From Oscillospiraceae bacterium (GTDB lineage Bacteria; Bacillota; Clostridia; Oscillospirales; Acutalibacteraceae), in contig WQWM01000013.1 of the NCBI GenBank assembly GCA_009785335.1, positions 1-54,139 of the forward strand: 54,139 nucleotides of DNA. The letters are read 5' to 3'. Made by a program: the position numbers and the translations under genes. Positions within the stretch are counted from its first letter, which is position 1; each line of letters starts with the position of its first letter. The notes below the pieces were generated by a model. The model did not search any database. It was not told the DNA's origin and saw only the letters and a list, made by a program, of their open reading frames with translations. Positions 1 to 7,674 of the stretch are shown here, piece after piece.

Positions 1-90
1 ACCTTGACAATTGAATAATTTGCGCGTTCGTTTGGCGTAATCGCCACCCCTACTGCCCGATATTCTCTCTATGTTGCTGCACACCGCAAC

Positions 91-224
91 CTGTAGGGGC
101 GGCGATTACGCCGCCCGGGCTATAACCAATCTACAACCCCACCTGTAGGGGCGGCAACCTGCCGTCCGCTCCTCTTTATACCGTGTGGAAAATCCCCGGG
201 CGGATACTATCCGCCCCTACACGC
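91..224. repeat. MITE-like GTAGGGGCGG repeat cluster
   Basis: Three copies of a short palindromic unit (CTGTAGGGGCGG, a few bases, then CCGCCC) lie at 91-119, 142-169 and 196-224, the last inverted. The 142-224 pair forms an element of about 83 bp like those at 1011-1097 and 43551-43636. A degenerate half copy lies at 34-56. The stretch 1-241 holds no gene. Confidence 0.8.
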
Positions 225-241
225 GAGAGCGAGCTGCGGGC

Positions 242-976
242 TCAATCCTCCAACAGCCGCCGCAGCATGCCCGGCGTATCATTCAAAAAACGCTTTGTGA
301 TGCTGTAGTGCGCCGTTTCGGTATAAGGCGTGAGCACGATGCCCTCTTCGCTGATTTCGTAGATGTCTGCACCGGGGTAGGCCAGCAAAATGGGCGAATG
401 CGTGGCGATAATCAGCTGCGAACCAGCTTTGACCAAGCGGTCGATTTCCACCAGCAAGGTCATTTGTCGCGTGGGTGAAAGCGCGGCCTCGGGTTCGTCA
501 AAAAAGTAAAGTCCGCAGCGCAAGCGGTTTTGTATCAGTGCCATGAAGCTTTCGCCGTGCGATTGCGCGTGCAGCGATGTGCCGCCATAGCTGTTGATGA
601 GCGGTGGTGCGAACGCAGGCATTTCGTCAAGATAATCGATATGCGAGGCTACGTTATAGTAGCTTTCGGCGCGCAGAAAGTAGCCGTCGCGCTCGCGTGC
701 ACTGCGTGCCAATTGAATGTGATGATGCAAACCTGATTCTGTGCGCTTGGTCGCAAAGTTAAAGTTGCGCGAGCCGCCTTCGGCATTCAGTCCCGCGGCC
801 ACAGCAAGTGCTTCCATCAGCGTTGATTTTCCGCTGCCGTTTTCGCCAACGAAGAATGTGACAGGGCTGTTGAAGCGAAACATATCGATGCTTTTCAAAG
901 AGCGTACTACTGGTAGGGCGTTAAAATAGTCTTTGCTGTGCGTTTCGGTCATGCGAAAACCGCTGAGAAATGGCAT
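242..976 (-). CDS. AAA/ABC-type ATPase (SMC/RecF-like predicted ATPase)
   Basis: A soluble 244-aa P-loop ATPase. Seen in the protein: Walker A GENGSGKST at 44-52, an ABC signature-like SHGES at 139-143, Walker B LYFFDEPE at 156-163 and a switch histidine in ATHSP near 193. This is the compact ABC-ATPase architecture of the COG3910-type predicted ATPases, which lack a transmembrane partner and are often linked to DNA or toxin-type functions. The start at 976 is supported by AGGAGGG 7 bases upstream. It stands alone between two MITE-like repeat clusters, so context gives no partner and the substrate is unknown. The family assignment is firm; the biological role is not. Confidence 0.8.
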   Translation of the reverse strand: MPFLSGFRMTETHSKDYFNALPVVRSLKSIDMFRFNSPVTFFVGENGSGKSTLMEALAVAAGLNAEGGSRNFNFATKRTESGLHHHIQLARSARERDGYFLRAESYYNVASHIDYLDEMPAFAPPLINSYGGTSLHAQSHGESFMALIQNRLRCGLYFFDEPEAALSPTRQMTLLVEIDRLVKAGSQLIIATHSPILLAYPGADIYEISEEGIVLTPYTETAHYSITKRFLNDTPGMLRRLLED

Positions 977-1010
977 GGTAGTACCCTCCTGTCTGATTAG
1001 CCCACAACCT

Positions 1011-1097
1011 CGCGTGTAGGGGCGGCAATCTGCCGCCCGGGAGCTTTATATGGCGAGCGAAAGAGGAACGGGCGGATACTATCCGCCCCTACACGAG
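1011..1097. repeat. MITE-like element with CGTGTAGGGGCGG inverted ends
   Basis: Perfect 13-bp inverted ends (CGTGTAGGGGCGG at 1013-1025 and its complement at 1083-1095) enclose about 57 bp. Each end is also part of a smaller palindrome. It has the same layout as 43551-43636. It fills most of the gap between the ATPase and fucosidase genes. Confidence 0.8.
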
Positions 1098-1144
1098 CTA
1101 AAATTTTGCTGCCGTGATATCGCCGCACAATTACGCATTAAGCA

Positions 1145-2434
1145 TTATGAATTAAGAATTAACTCCACCACCGTGCCCATGGGTTCAGGCAAATCAGCCG
1201 TGCCGAGGTCAACAAATGCGCCCTGTTGATACTTACTGTACCACGGCTCAAACAGCTGCAACTCGCTGCCATCCATCAGCAAGCGAGCTTTTTTCACTTT
1301 GCCCTGCAGGTCATCAAAGCGGAACGCCGCCGTGCCGCGCTCATAAATATGCGCATAGAGTTTGTTGCCACGCTGGGTGTAGCGTCCCCATTCGGGTTTG
1401 GGCATGTCTGCCGCGCCGCAGCCATAGATACTATCGCTGTTGTTGTGCATCCATTCGCCCACTTGTTGCAGCACCGCAACGCTCTCCTTGGGAATTTCAC
1501 CCTTCGCATTCGGCCCCACGTTGATGAGCAGATTGCCGCCTTTGCTCACGCACTCAACAAGCATGTGAATGACGTTTTGCGCGGTCTTATAGTTCTTATC
1601 CTTGGCCACATAGCCCCAATGATCGTTGAGCGTCATGCAACATTCCCAAGGCATGGGGCGACCCGCTGAATCAGTCACGCCTTGGCTGGGAATGATTTGC
1701 TCGGGCGAGTAAAAATCACCAGCATAAATAGGCGGTTCGGCCTCCAAGCCAGCACCGTCCACGTCCGTGGCGCCGAGACGGTTGTCGATGACGCAGGTGG
1801 GTTGCAGTTCGCGCAGCATTTCAATGAGCTTGGTGGCCTGCCATTTCTCGCCGGCCATGTCATCATAGGAATAATCGAACCACATCACGTCAATTTTGCC
1901 ATAGTTGGTACAAAGCTCGCGCACCTGATTGTGCATGTAGGTGATGTAATTGTCGAAGTTTTCGGGTCTTCCTTTGTAGGCCTCGTTGTCGCGCATGGGG
2001 TGAATGCGATCGCCATAGGCTGGGTAGTCGGGATGATGCCAGTCGATGAGCGAATAATATAGCCCAACCTTAATGCCCACCGCGCGAAATGCGTTCACGT
2101 ACTCACGCACCAAATCGCGCCCAGCAGGTGTGTTCGTTGCTTTGTAGTCAGTGTACTGCGAGTCAAACAGGCAAAATCCATCGTGGTGTTTGGTGGTCAG
2201 CACGGCGTATTTCATGCCTGCCTGCTTGGCCAGCAAAGCCCATTGCCTTGGGTTATAATGCACGGGGTTAAACTCGTCGAAATATTGTTGATAGTCTTCA
2301 TTGCTGATGCGCTCGGTGTTGCGCACCCACTCGCCCCGCGCGGGAATGGCATATAGTCCCCAGTGAATGAACATGCCGAAGCGGTCTTCTTGGAATGCCT
2401 TGGTGCGCTGTGCGCGTTGTTCGTAGAATGTCAT
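1145..2434 (-). CDS. alpha-L-fucosidase, glycoside hydrolase family 29
   Basis: A 429-aa enzyme predicted to release alpha-linked L-fucose from glycans by a retaining mechanism. It has the GH29 barrel features: FGMFIHWGLYAIP near residue 20, the KHHDGFCLF block, GLYYSLIDWHHP, and VMWFDYSYDD, where the Asp after WF is the expected nucleophile. No signal peptide is seen, so it probably acts in the cytoplasm on imported oligosaccharides. The start at 2434 (MTFYEQ) has AAAGAGGGG just upstream; a longer reading frame begins inside the palindromic repeat and is rejected. It follows hisB on the same strand but is separated by two palindromic repeats. Its last codons lie in an AT-rich tail (AATTAAGAATTAAC) that recurs near 34320. 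Confidence 0.9.
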   Translation of the reverse strand: MTFYEQRAQRTKAFQEDRFGMFIHWGLYAIPARGEWVRNTERISNEDYQQYFDEFNPVHYNPRQWALLAKQAGMKYAVLTTKHHDGFCLFDSQYTDYKATNTPAGRDLVREYVNAFRAVGIKVGLYYSLIDWHHPDYPAYGDRIHPMRDNEAYKGRPENFDNYITYMHNQVRELCTNYGKIDVMWFDYSYDDMAGEKWQATKLIEMLRELQPTCVIDNRLGATDVDGAGLEAEPPIYAGDFYSPEQIIPSQGVTDSAGRPMPWECCMTLNDHWGYVAKDKNYKTAQNVIHMLVECVSKGGNLLINVGPNAKGEIPKESVAVLQQVGEWMHNNSDSIYGCGAADMPKPEWGRYTQRGNKLYAHIYERGTAAFRFDDLQGKVKKARLLMDGSELQLFEPWYSKYQQGAFVDLGTADLPEPMGTVVELILNS

Positions 2435-2452
2435 GTGATTCCCCTCTTTCTT

Positions 2453-2500
2453 GTTCTTTTTTTGCAAAAAAAGAACCAAAAAAACCTAGCCGCTTCGCGG
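2453..2500 (-). repeat. palindromic leader element, copy 1
   Basis: A perfect 24-bp palindrome (GTTC-T7-GC-A7-GAAC, 2453-2476) lies directly upstream of the fucosidase ribosome site. On the minus strand it is preceded by CCGCGAAGCGG-CTAGG-T7. The palindrome faces the start codon. Confidence 0.85.
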
Positions 2501-2540
2501 TTGATTTTTATGAGCTTGCCCATATAGCAGCTCAGTTTTT

Positions 2541-2594
2541 TTTTACAACTTTTTTTCCAAAAAAAGTTGTAAAAGCTTCACGCGCCGCAGCGCG
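2541..2594 (+). repeat. palindromic element, copy 2 (variant stem)
   Basis: A 34-bp inverted repeat (TTTTACAAC-T7-CC-A7-GTTGTAAAA, 2541-2574) lies next to the hisB stop codon. Every stem position pairs, but the sequence outside T7/A7 differs from the other copies. With 2453-2500 it makes an outward-facing pair of about 120 bp. Confidence 0.75.
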
Positions 2595-3155
2595 CTAAAT
2601 TGTTCCCTTCGTGCTCAGCACGCCTGCCTTGGGCTGCAAAGCCTTGCGCAGCGCATGTGCTGCTGCTTTAAATATCGCCTCGGCTTCGTGGTGGGCATTG
2701 GCGCCATAACGTAAGTTTAAATGCAACGTAACTCCGGCATTATGCGCGAGCGCGCGAAAGAATTCCTCGCACAGGCATAGTTCAAACTCACCAGTGACAC
2801 TCTGTGAAAACGCAGCGTTAAACACCAACAGCGCGCGGCCGCTCACATCAACGGTTGCAGCGGCAAGGGCTTCATCCATGGGGATTTCCGCTGCACCAAA
2901 GCGAGCAATGCCGGTTTTGTCGCCCAGCGTTTCGGCCAAAGCCTGCCCCAGCACAATGCCGCAGTCCTCCACCGTGTGGTGAGCATCCACCTCAAGGTCG
3001 CCCACGCAGGTCAGTGTCAGCCCCCAACCCGCATGCACCGCAAGCGCCGTGAGCATGTGGTCAAAAAAACCCACACCCGTGGTGATATTCACTTCACCGC
3101 CTTGCAAGCTTAACTCGGCTGTGATGTCTGTCTCTTTGGTTTTGCGTGTAATCAT
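2595..3155 (-). CDS. hisB: imidazoleglycerol-phosphate dehydratase
   Basis: Converts imidazole-glycerol-3-phosphate to imidazole-acetol-phosphate, the sixth step of histidine synthesis. It is a 186-aa monofunctional HisB without the phosphatase domain. The metal-binding histidine clusters are visible: FFDHMLTALAVHAG, DAHHTVEDCGI and GANAHHEAEAIFKA. The GFFDHML and HHTVED blocks are diagnostic. The start at 3155 (MITRKT) follows AAAGGA; a longer frame translates through the palindromic leader element and is rejected. It lies downstream of hisC and a methyltransferase gene. The operon is interrupted by repeats, and hisH, hisA, hisF, hisI and hisE are not in the window. Confidence 0.97.
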   Translation of the reverse strand: MITRKTKETDITAELSLQGGEVNITTGVGFFDHMLTALAVHAGWGLTLTCVGDLEVDAHHTVEDCGIVLGQALAETLGDKTGIARFGAAEIPMDEALAAATVDVSGRALLVFNAAFSQSVTGEFELCLCEEFFRALAHNAGVTLHLNLRYGANAHHEAEAIFKAAAHALRKALQPKAGVLSTKGTI

Positions 3156-3171
3156 AGTAGCGTCCTTTCTT

Positions 3172-3224
3172 GTTCTTTTTTTGCAAAAAAAGAACCAAAA
3201 AAACCTATGCCGCTTCGCGCGGGG
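3172..3224 (-). repeat. palindromic leader element, copy 3
   Basis: The same perfect 24-bp palindrome as copy 1 (3172-3195), followed on the plus strand by an A7 run and the CGCTTCGCGCG arm. It lies directly upstream of the hisB ribosome site. Confidence 0.85.
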
Positions 3225-3255
3225 GAATTTTAATAATAAGTTGAAGAAGCAAGCC

Positions 3256-3316
3256 CCTGGCTCCCTCTGGTAGAGGGAGCTCCGCCGCAGCGGTGAGGGA
3301 GGGGTGCGGAGCACAA
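3256..3316. repeat. CTCCCTC/GAGGGAG palindromic repeat
   Basis: GGCTCCCTCTGGTAGAGGGAGC forms a hairpin, followed by CCGCCGCAGCGG and GAGGGAGGGG. It belongs to the C-run/G-run dispersed repeats also seen near 6930, 27750 and 33620-33790 and inside three genes. It lies between hisB and the methyltransferase gene. Confidence 0.65.
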
Positions 3317-3321
3317 AAAGC

Positions 3322-4173
3322 CTAGGTGGCTTTTACGGCCCGCGTATACATGGCCACAGGCATGTATTCTCCAAGCAAGCCGCCCCATGTTGGTCGTTCT
3401 TCACGTAAATCAGTCAAGATAAACCCTGCTTTTAGTTGCCCGCCGAGTTGTTCTTCTAACGAATGGCTGAACGTTAAATTTTCGTCGTCGTCTGGCTCAA
3501 CATAGCTTTCGAACAACGCGCGGTCGCGCAACGGGTTCCACGGCAATTTGTATTTAGCAATCAACTGCGCATCGGCCTGCTCCTCGTCGTAATCCGCGAA
3601 CATATACACGCAGGGATTATACATTTGCGCCAACAACAAGCCGCCAGAGCGCAACACGCGGTAGCACTCGCGCCAAACGTGTTCAACATCTTCGATAAAG
3701 TGGTTCGAAATCGGGTGAAAAATTACGTCAAAGCTGTTATCTTCAAACGGAAAAGGCTTTGTCATGTCGGCCTTGACTAGATTGATGTCATACCCCTCAC
3801 GTTCTGCGACCAATTGCTCGCAATGCAACTGCGCATCGGAGTAATCCATCACCGTGCAGGTTGCGCCAAACGCTTGCAGTATCGGCATTTGTTGACCACC
3901 GCCTGCGGCAAGCCCCAGCAACTTCACGCCATCCAGCCGATTGTTATTCAAAAATGGCGCAAACCACTCCTTCGGCACAAGGGTGGGTGTAATGCCTTCA
4001 GGTTCATCCACAAAGGTAACGCTCCAATCGCCGTTTTGCGCTTTAACGTAATCCTCGTGCGAGGTCACGGCACCCCAATATTGTTCATCCGCAACCCACT
4101 TGTTAATGAGCGTCATATTAAAATCCGTGTAGTTTCCATCATTGAGGTCATCAAAATTCGGACGAGTATTCAT
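3322..4173 (-). CDS. class I SAM-dependent methyltransferase
   Basis: A soluble 283-aa methyltransferase of the UbiE/type-11 group. The SAM-binding motif I reads LLGLAAGGGQQ near 97-107, an acidic residue of motif II follows in VMDYSDAQ, and the post-motif region has NSFDVIFHPISNHFIEDVEHVWRE. It ends PVAMYTRAVKAT, a tail typical of this group. The start at 4173 has GAGGAG 11 bases upstream. It sits between hisC and hisB, so it is probably co-transcribed with histidine genes, but nothing links it to that pathway and the substrate is unknown. A second copy of its last codons lies upstream at about 4289-4338. Confidence 0.85.
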   Translation of the reverse strand: MNTRPNFDDLNDGNYTDFNMTLINKWVADEQYWGAVTSHEDYVKAQNGDWSVTFVDEPEGITPTLVPKEWFAPFLNNNRLDGVKLLGLAAGGGQQMPILQAFGATCTVMDYSDAQLHCEQLVAEREGYDINLVKADMTKPFPFEDNSFDVIFHPISNHFIEDVEHVWRECYRVLRSGGLLLAQMYNPCVYMFADYDEEQADAQLIAKYKLPWNPLRDRALFESYVEPDDDENLTFSHSLEEQLGGQLKAGFILTDLREERPTWGGLLGEYMPVAMYTRAVKAT

Positions 4174-4191
4174 TTCGGACGCTCCTCTCTC

Positions 4192-4242
4192 GCTACTTTT
4201 TTGAAAAAAAGTAGCACAAAAAACTTTAGTCGCGCTGCGCGC
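4192..4242 (-). repeat. palindromic leader element, copy 4
   Basis: The palindrome GCTAC-T6-GA-A6-GTAGC (4192-4215), then CACAAAAAACTTTAGTCGCGC, lies directly upstream of the methyltransferase gene. The outer stem is GCTAC/GTAGC instead of GTTC/GAAC, a compensated change. Confidence 0.85.
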
Positions 4243-4272
4243 GGGGGGATTATTTATGGGACGTTAATAGAA

Positions 4273-4340
4273 CACAGCGAAGCGACTAAGCTCCACCACA
4301 GGCGGTTTTCACTGCTCGCGTATACATGGCCACAGGCAAA
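4273..4340 (-). pseudogene. relic of a methyltransferase gene 3' end
   Basis: On the minus strand the bases at about 4289-4338 read PVAMYTRAVKTA, matching the last residues PVAMYTRAVKAT of the methyltransferase at 3322-4173. The two copies share about 20 identical bases across CGCGTATACATGGCCACAGG. No upstream coding sequence is left. It lies between copies 4 and 5 of the palindromic element and next to a CAGCGAAGCGAC module. Confidence 0.55.
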
Positions 4341-4370
4341 AGGCTTGCTTTTTCAACTCACATAAAAATC

Positions 4371-4421
4371 CCCGCGAAGCGGCTAGGTTTTTTTGGTTAC
4401 TTTTTTTGCAAAAAAAGTAAC
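4371..4421 (+). repeat. palindromic element, copy 5, overlapping the hisC stop
   Basis: The plus strand reads CCGCGAAGCGG (4372-4382), CTAGG, T7, then a perfect 26-bp palindrome (GTTAC-T7-GC-A7-GTAAC, 4396-4421). The palindrome encodes the last residues and stop codon of hisC. With copy 4 it forms an outward-facing pair of about 230 bp. Confidence 0.85.
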
Positions 4422-5434
4422 GCCCCCAACACCGCAGCATTTTCCTCGGGTGACCCCGCTGTGATGCGCAAATGCTCGCCAAGGCAGCGCACCACAATGC
4501 CGCGCTGTTTCAGCGGCTCGAAGTATTGCGCTGCATCGCGCACAAACACAAAATTTGCTGCGCTGCCAATCACCTGCAAGCCGAGCTCGCGCAAGCTTGT
4601 TGCAAGTTCATCGCAGGATTTGCGAATTTGTGTAATGTCGTGGGTCAATCGCTGGGGTTGGCACAGAATAGCCGTGCCAATGGCCTGCGTGAGCGCACCG
4701 ACATTGTAGGGCGACTTCAACGCACGCAACGCACGGGTGAGTTCGGCATTGGCTGCCGCAAAGCCCAATCGCAACCCGGCCATGCCTGCGGCCTTGCTCA
4801 GTGTGCGCAAAATAATGAGATTGCTGTACTGCTCAATTTCATCCAGCAGCGACTGATCTGCAAAGTCCATGTAGGCTTCGTCGTGCACCAGCAGTGTGCC
4901 AGTCTCATTTGCGGCATGTATCAAGCGGCGCACGTCGTCCATGCCCAGCAAAATTGAAGTAGGATTACACGGATTGCTGAACATAAACAGCGCGGGTTTG
5001 TGCTCACGCAGTGCGTTGATGGTAGCGTCAACGTCAATCGTGTAGTCGTCGCGCTTGGGCAGCTGCACGATGTTTGCGCCTGTCACCTGCGCATAAAAGC
5101 GGTACATCGAAAAGTCCGCCTGATAGCACAGCAGAGTTTTATCGGCTCCCAAAAATGCGCTGCACAGCACGAACAAGGCTTCGTCTGCGCCGTTGAAGGC
5201 CGTGAGCAGCCCAGGTTTTGTGCCGTAAAACGCTGCTGCGGCTTGACACAATTTCGTTGCCGCATGGTCTGGGTAACGGCGCAAATCGGTGGTGGTTAGC
5301 GCAGCAAGAATCGCCGCTTGCTCGGCATCGCCCATGGGAATGAACGACTCGTTGGCATCCAATCGCACGGCAAAATCGCCCATGATGGGATCGTAGGGCA
5401 CGAGATTTTTGATGGTGTTGCTTAATTGAAACAT
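4397..5434 (-). CDS. hisC: histidinol-phosphate aminotransferase
   Basis: A PLP-dependent fold-type I aminotransferase of 345 aa that converts imidazole-acetol-phosphate to histidinol-phosphate. Family landmarks: RLDANESF near the N-terminus, FSNPCNPTS, HDEAYMDFA, and LRTLSKAAGMAGLRLG with the Schiff-base lysine in SKA. The start at 5434 (MFQLSN) follows AGGTGG; the longer frame reads back through a MITE-like repeat and is rejected. Its C-terminus (LLFLQKK, stop) is written by the palindromic element at 4396-4421, so the native tail may have been replaced. It is directly downstream of hisD with only a repeat between them. Confidence 0.95.
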   Translation of the reverse strand: MFQLSNTIKNLVPYDPIMGDFAVRLDANESFIPMGDAEQAAILAALTTTDLRRYPDHAATKLCQAAAAFYGTKPGLLTAFNGADEALFVLCSAFLGADKTLLCYQADFSMYRFYAQVTGANIVQLPKRDDYTIDVDATINALREHKPALFMFSNPCNPTSILLGMDDVRRLIHAANETGTLLVHDEAYMDFADQSLLDEIEQYSNLIILRTLSKAAGMAGLRLGFAAANAELTRALRALKSPYNVGALTQAIGTAILCQPQRLTHDITQIRKSCDELATSLRELGLQVIGSAANFVFVRDAAQYFEPLKQRGIVVRCLGEHLRITAGSPEENAAVLGALLFLQKK

Positions 5435-5447
5435 AAATTTTATCCAC

Positions 5448-5543
5448 CTGTAGGGGCGGATGCAAATCCGCCCGGAGTTGAAAGAACACACTGCTACTTG
5501 ATTGTTGATTATGCTTCGGGCGGATTTGCATCCGCCCCTACAG
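5448..5543. repeat. MITE-like element between hisD and hisC
   Basis: A 96-bp element with inverted ends CTGTAGGGGCGGAT. Both halves are themselves palindromes (GGGCGGAT, TTGC or GCAA, ATCCGCCC). It exactly fills the gap from the hisD stop codon (5544) to the hisC ribosome site. Confidence 0.85.
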
Positions 5544-6827
5544 TCACATAAACCGTATAGTTGCAGCATTGCCATGCGCCCGCAATTGCTCAGCTTCGGC
5601 GATCACTGCAATGTCATCTTTCGCGGCATGCAAGGCTTCACGGGTATAATACACAAACTGCGTTTTCTTCACAAAATCGTCCACGCTAAGCGGCGAAAAA
5701 AAGCGCGGCGTGCCGCCAGTGGGCAGCACATGGTTTGTGCCGGCGTAATAATCGCCCACGCTTTCGGGCGTGTAATGCCCCAAGAAAATCGAGCCTGCGT
5801 TATGCACATCGCCCAGCAACGCCAGTGGATTTTCCACGCAAAGCTCTAAATGCTCGGGTGCGTACTGGTTGGCGTAATCAAGTGCTTGCTGTAAATTTTC
5901 GCACACGAGCATTGCGCCGTTGTTCACTAGGGCTTGCAGTGCAATGTCTTTTCTGGGCAGGATAGCCACCTGCTTTTTAAGCTCAGCCAGTGTTTCTTCG
6001 GCAATGTTTTGCGAAGTTGACAATAACACCGCACCCGCTAAAATATCATGTTCAGCTTGTGATAATAAATCGGCGGCTAGCCATGCGGGGTTTGCCGTTT
6101 CGTCCGCCACAATGAGGATCTCGCTTGGCCCGGCAATCATGTCGATGTCCACTACGCCATACAACAGCTTTTTTGCCGTTGCGCCGTAAATATTCGCAGG
6201 TCCCACGATTTTGTCTACTGTTGGCACGCTTTGTGTGCCATGGGCCATGGCGGTCATAGCGGGCGCGCCACCCAGCAAAAACACGCGGTCCACCCCGGCA
6301 ATATGCGCGGCGGTCAATATCGCATCGCAGGCTTTGCCCTGCCATGGCGGCGTGCACAGAATGACCTCCTTCACGCCTGCAATGCGCGCGGGAATCACGT
6401 TCATCAGCACGCTAGACGGCAATGGTGCGGTGCCGGCGGGCACATAAACGCCAACACGATGCAATCCACGCACGGTTTGGCCAAGCATGCTGCCGTTGGC
6501 TTGCGTGGTGAACCAGCTTTGCTGCTTTTGACGTTCGTGGAAGGCTTTGATATTCTCAGCAGCTGCGTGCAATGCAGCCCGCAGCTTGGGTTCGCAAGTG
6601 TCATAAGCTGCCTGGATTTCCTCACGCGGCACTTCGAGCTTCGTTAGCTCGCACTTATCAAACTTGCGAGCATAGTCACGCAACGCAACATCGCCGCGTG
6701 CACGCACATCGGCAATGATATCCTGCACCACGGCAGTCACTTGCGCATCCACTTCGCTAGCGCGGGCTTTGAGCTTATCGAACACGGCCAATTCGCGCTG
6801 GCCATCGCAGTTGGTGATGGGTAGCAT
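5544..6827 (-). CDS. hisD: histidinol dehydrogenase
   Basis: The 427-aa zinc enzyme that oxidises histidinol to histidine with two NAD. Recognised by the GLHRVGVYVPAGTAPLPSSVLM block, the KIVGPANIYGATAKKLLYG block, DMIAGPSEILIVADE and the metal-site region SQAEHDILAGAVLL, with the C-terminal NHVLPTGGTPRFFSPLSVDDF signature. Length is normal. The start at 6827 is preceded by AAAGGAT. It follows hisG on the same strand and precedes hisC. Confidence 0.97.
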   Translation of the reverse strand: MLPITNCDGQRELAVFDKLKARASEVDAQVTAVVQDIIADVRARGDVALRDYARKFDKCELTKLEVPREEIQAAYDTCEPKLRAALHAAAENIKAFHERQKQQSWFTTQANGSMLGQTVRGLHRVGVYVPAGTAPLPSSVLMNVIPARIAGVKEVILCTPPWQGKACDAILTAAHIAGVDRVFLLGGAPAMTAMAHGTQSVPTVDKIVGPANIYGATAKKLLYGVVDIDMIAGPSEILIVADETANPAWLAADLLSQAEHDILAGAVLLSTSQNIAEETLAELKKQVAILPRKDIALQALVNNGAMLVCENLQQALDYANQYAPEHLELCVENPLALLGDVHNAGSIFLGHYTPESVGDYYAGTNHVLPTGGTPRFFSPLSVDDFVKKTQFVYYTREALHAAKDDIAVIAEAEQLRAHGNAATIRFM

Positions 6828-6843
6828 GGCTGATCCTTTCTTT

Positions 6844-6898
6844 GCTACTTTTTTGAAAAAAAGTAGCGCAAAAAACTTTAGCCGCCTTCGGCGTGGGG
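6844..6898 (-). repeat. palindromic leader element, copy 6
   Basis: GCTAC-T6-GA-A6-GTAGC (6844-6867), then GCAAAAAACTTTAGCCGCCTTCGGCG, lies directly upstream of the hisD ribosome site. The GC arm reads CCGCCTTCGGCG here rather than CCGCTTCGCGG. Confidence 0.85.
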
Positions 6899-6925
6899 AT
6901 TTTTTATAAGTTGAAAGAGCAAGCT

Positions 6926-6972
6926 TCGGCTCCTTCCTTGGGAAGGAGCTGGCACGCGTCGCGCGTGACTTT
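6926..6972. repeat. CTCCTTCC/GGAAGGAG hairpin repeat
   Basis: GGCTCCTTCCTTGGGAAGGAGC followed by CACGCGTCGCGCGTG, two adjacent hairpins in the hisG-hisD gap. It belongs to the same dispersed class as 3256-3316. Confidence 0.6.
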
Positions 6973-7041
6973 TGGACGCCTTAGCGTTCACAAAGTAGAG
7001 GAAGGCTCGCGGAGCGATATGTAGAGGATGGAATCCTCCCC

Positions 7042-7662
7042 CTACAACGCTCTCTCAATCTCGCTCAATAATTGCGCAATTTCATCTTTACGCAACTTCA
7101 TCGCTGCACGGTTCACAATCACCCGTGCACTAATCGGCATGATATCTTCAATGACCGCAAGACCGTTTTCCTTCAGCGTTGCACCGGTTTCCACGATGTC
7201 TACAATGCCGTGCGCAAGGCCAAGCAGCGGGGCTAACTCCACTGAGCCGTCAATCTGAATGACCTTGACGTCCATGCCTTTTTGCGCAAAGTGCTCTTTG
7301 GCCACGCGCGGATATTTCGTGGCGATGATGCGCTGGTGATGGCCTGCATAAAAATCCACGCCTGTGGGTGCTGCCAAGGCAAAGCGGCAAACCCCAAAGC
7401 CTAAATCTAGGATTTCGTAAAAGCGTCCGCTGCCCTCGGCAATGGTATCTTTGCCCACCACGCCGATGTCGCACACGCCGTGGGTGACGTAGGTCAATAC
7501 GTCGGCAGCTTTGGCCAGCACGACTTCATAATCACCCATCGGCAGAATGAGCTTGCGGCCTTTGTTGTGCAAGGTTTCGCAATCTAGGCCAATGGATTCA
7601 AACAGCGCAATGGCACGTTTTTCCAGGCGGCCTTTGGTTAGTGCAATACGGATTGGACGCAT
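7042..7662 (-). CDS. hisG: ATP phosphoribosyltransferase, short form
   Basis: The first committed enzyme of histidine synthesis, condensing ATP with PRPP. At 206 aa it is the short HisG lacking the C-terminal allosteric domain; short forms act with the HisZ regulatory subunit, which is not in this window. Landmarks: RIALTKGRL at the N-terminus, DVLTYVTHGVCDIGVVGKDTI, and the C-terminal DIVETGATLKENGLAV loop that binds PRPP. The start at 7662 has AGGAG 7 bases upstream. A promoter and a small dyad lie just before it, so the histidine operon probably begins here. Confidence 0.96.
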   Translation of the reverse strand: MRPIRIALTKGRLEKRAIALFESIGLDCETLHNKGRKLILPMGDYEVVLAKAADVLTYVTHGVCDIGVVGKDTIAEGSGRFYEILDLGFGVCRFALAAPTGVDFYAGHHQRIIATKYPRVAKEHFAQKGMDVKVIQIDGSVELAPLLGLAHGIVDIVETGATLKENGLAVIEDIMPISARVIVNRAAMKLRKDEIAQLLSEIERAL

Positions 7663-7674
7663 AAGTAACTCCTA

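Noticed and set aside
2435-2479. N-terminal extension of the fucosidase (MVLFLQKK...)
   Set aside because: It is a translation of the palindromic leader element; AAAGAGGGG points to the start at 2434. The same applies to the zinc peptidase, GH4, hisB and ferredoxin frames.
3256-3316. Phage or integron attachment site
   Set aside because: The palindromes recur many times without an integrase and look like ordinary dispersed repeats.
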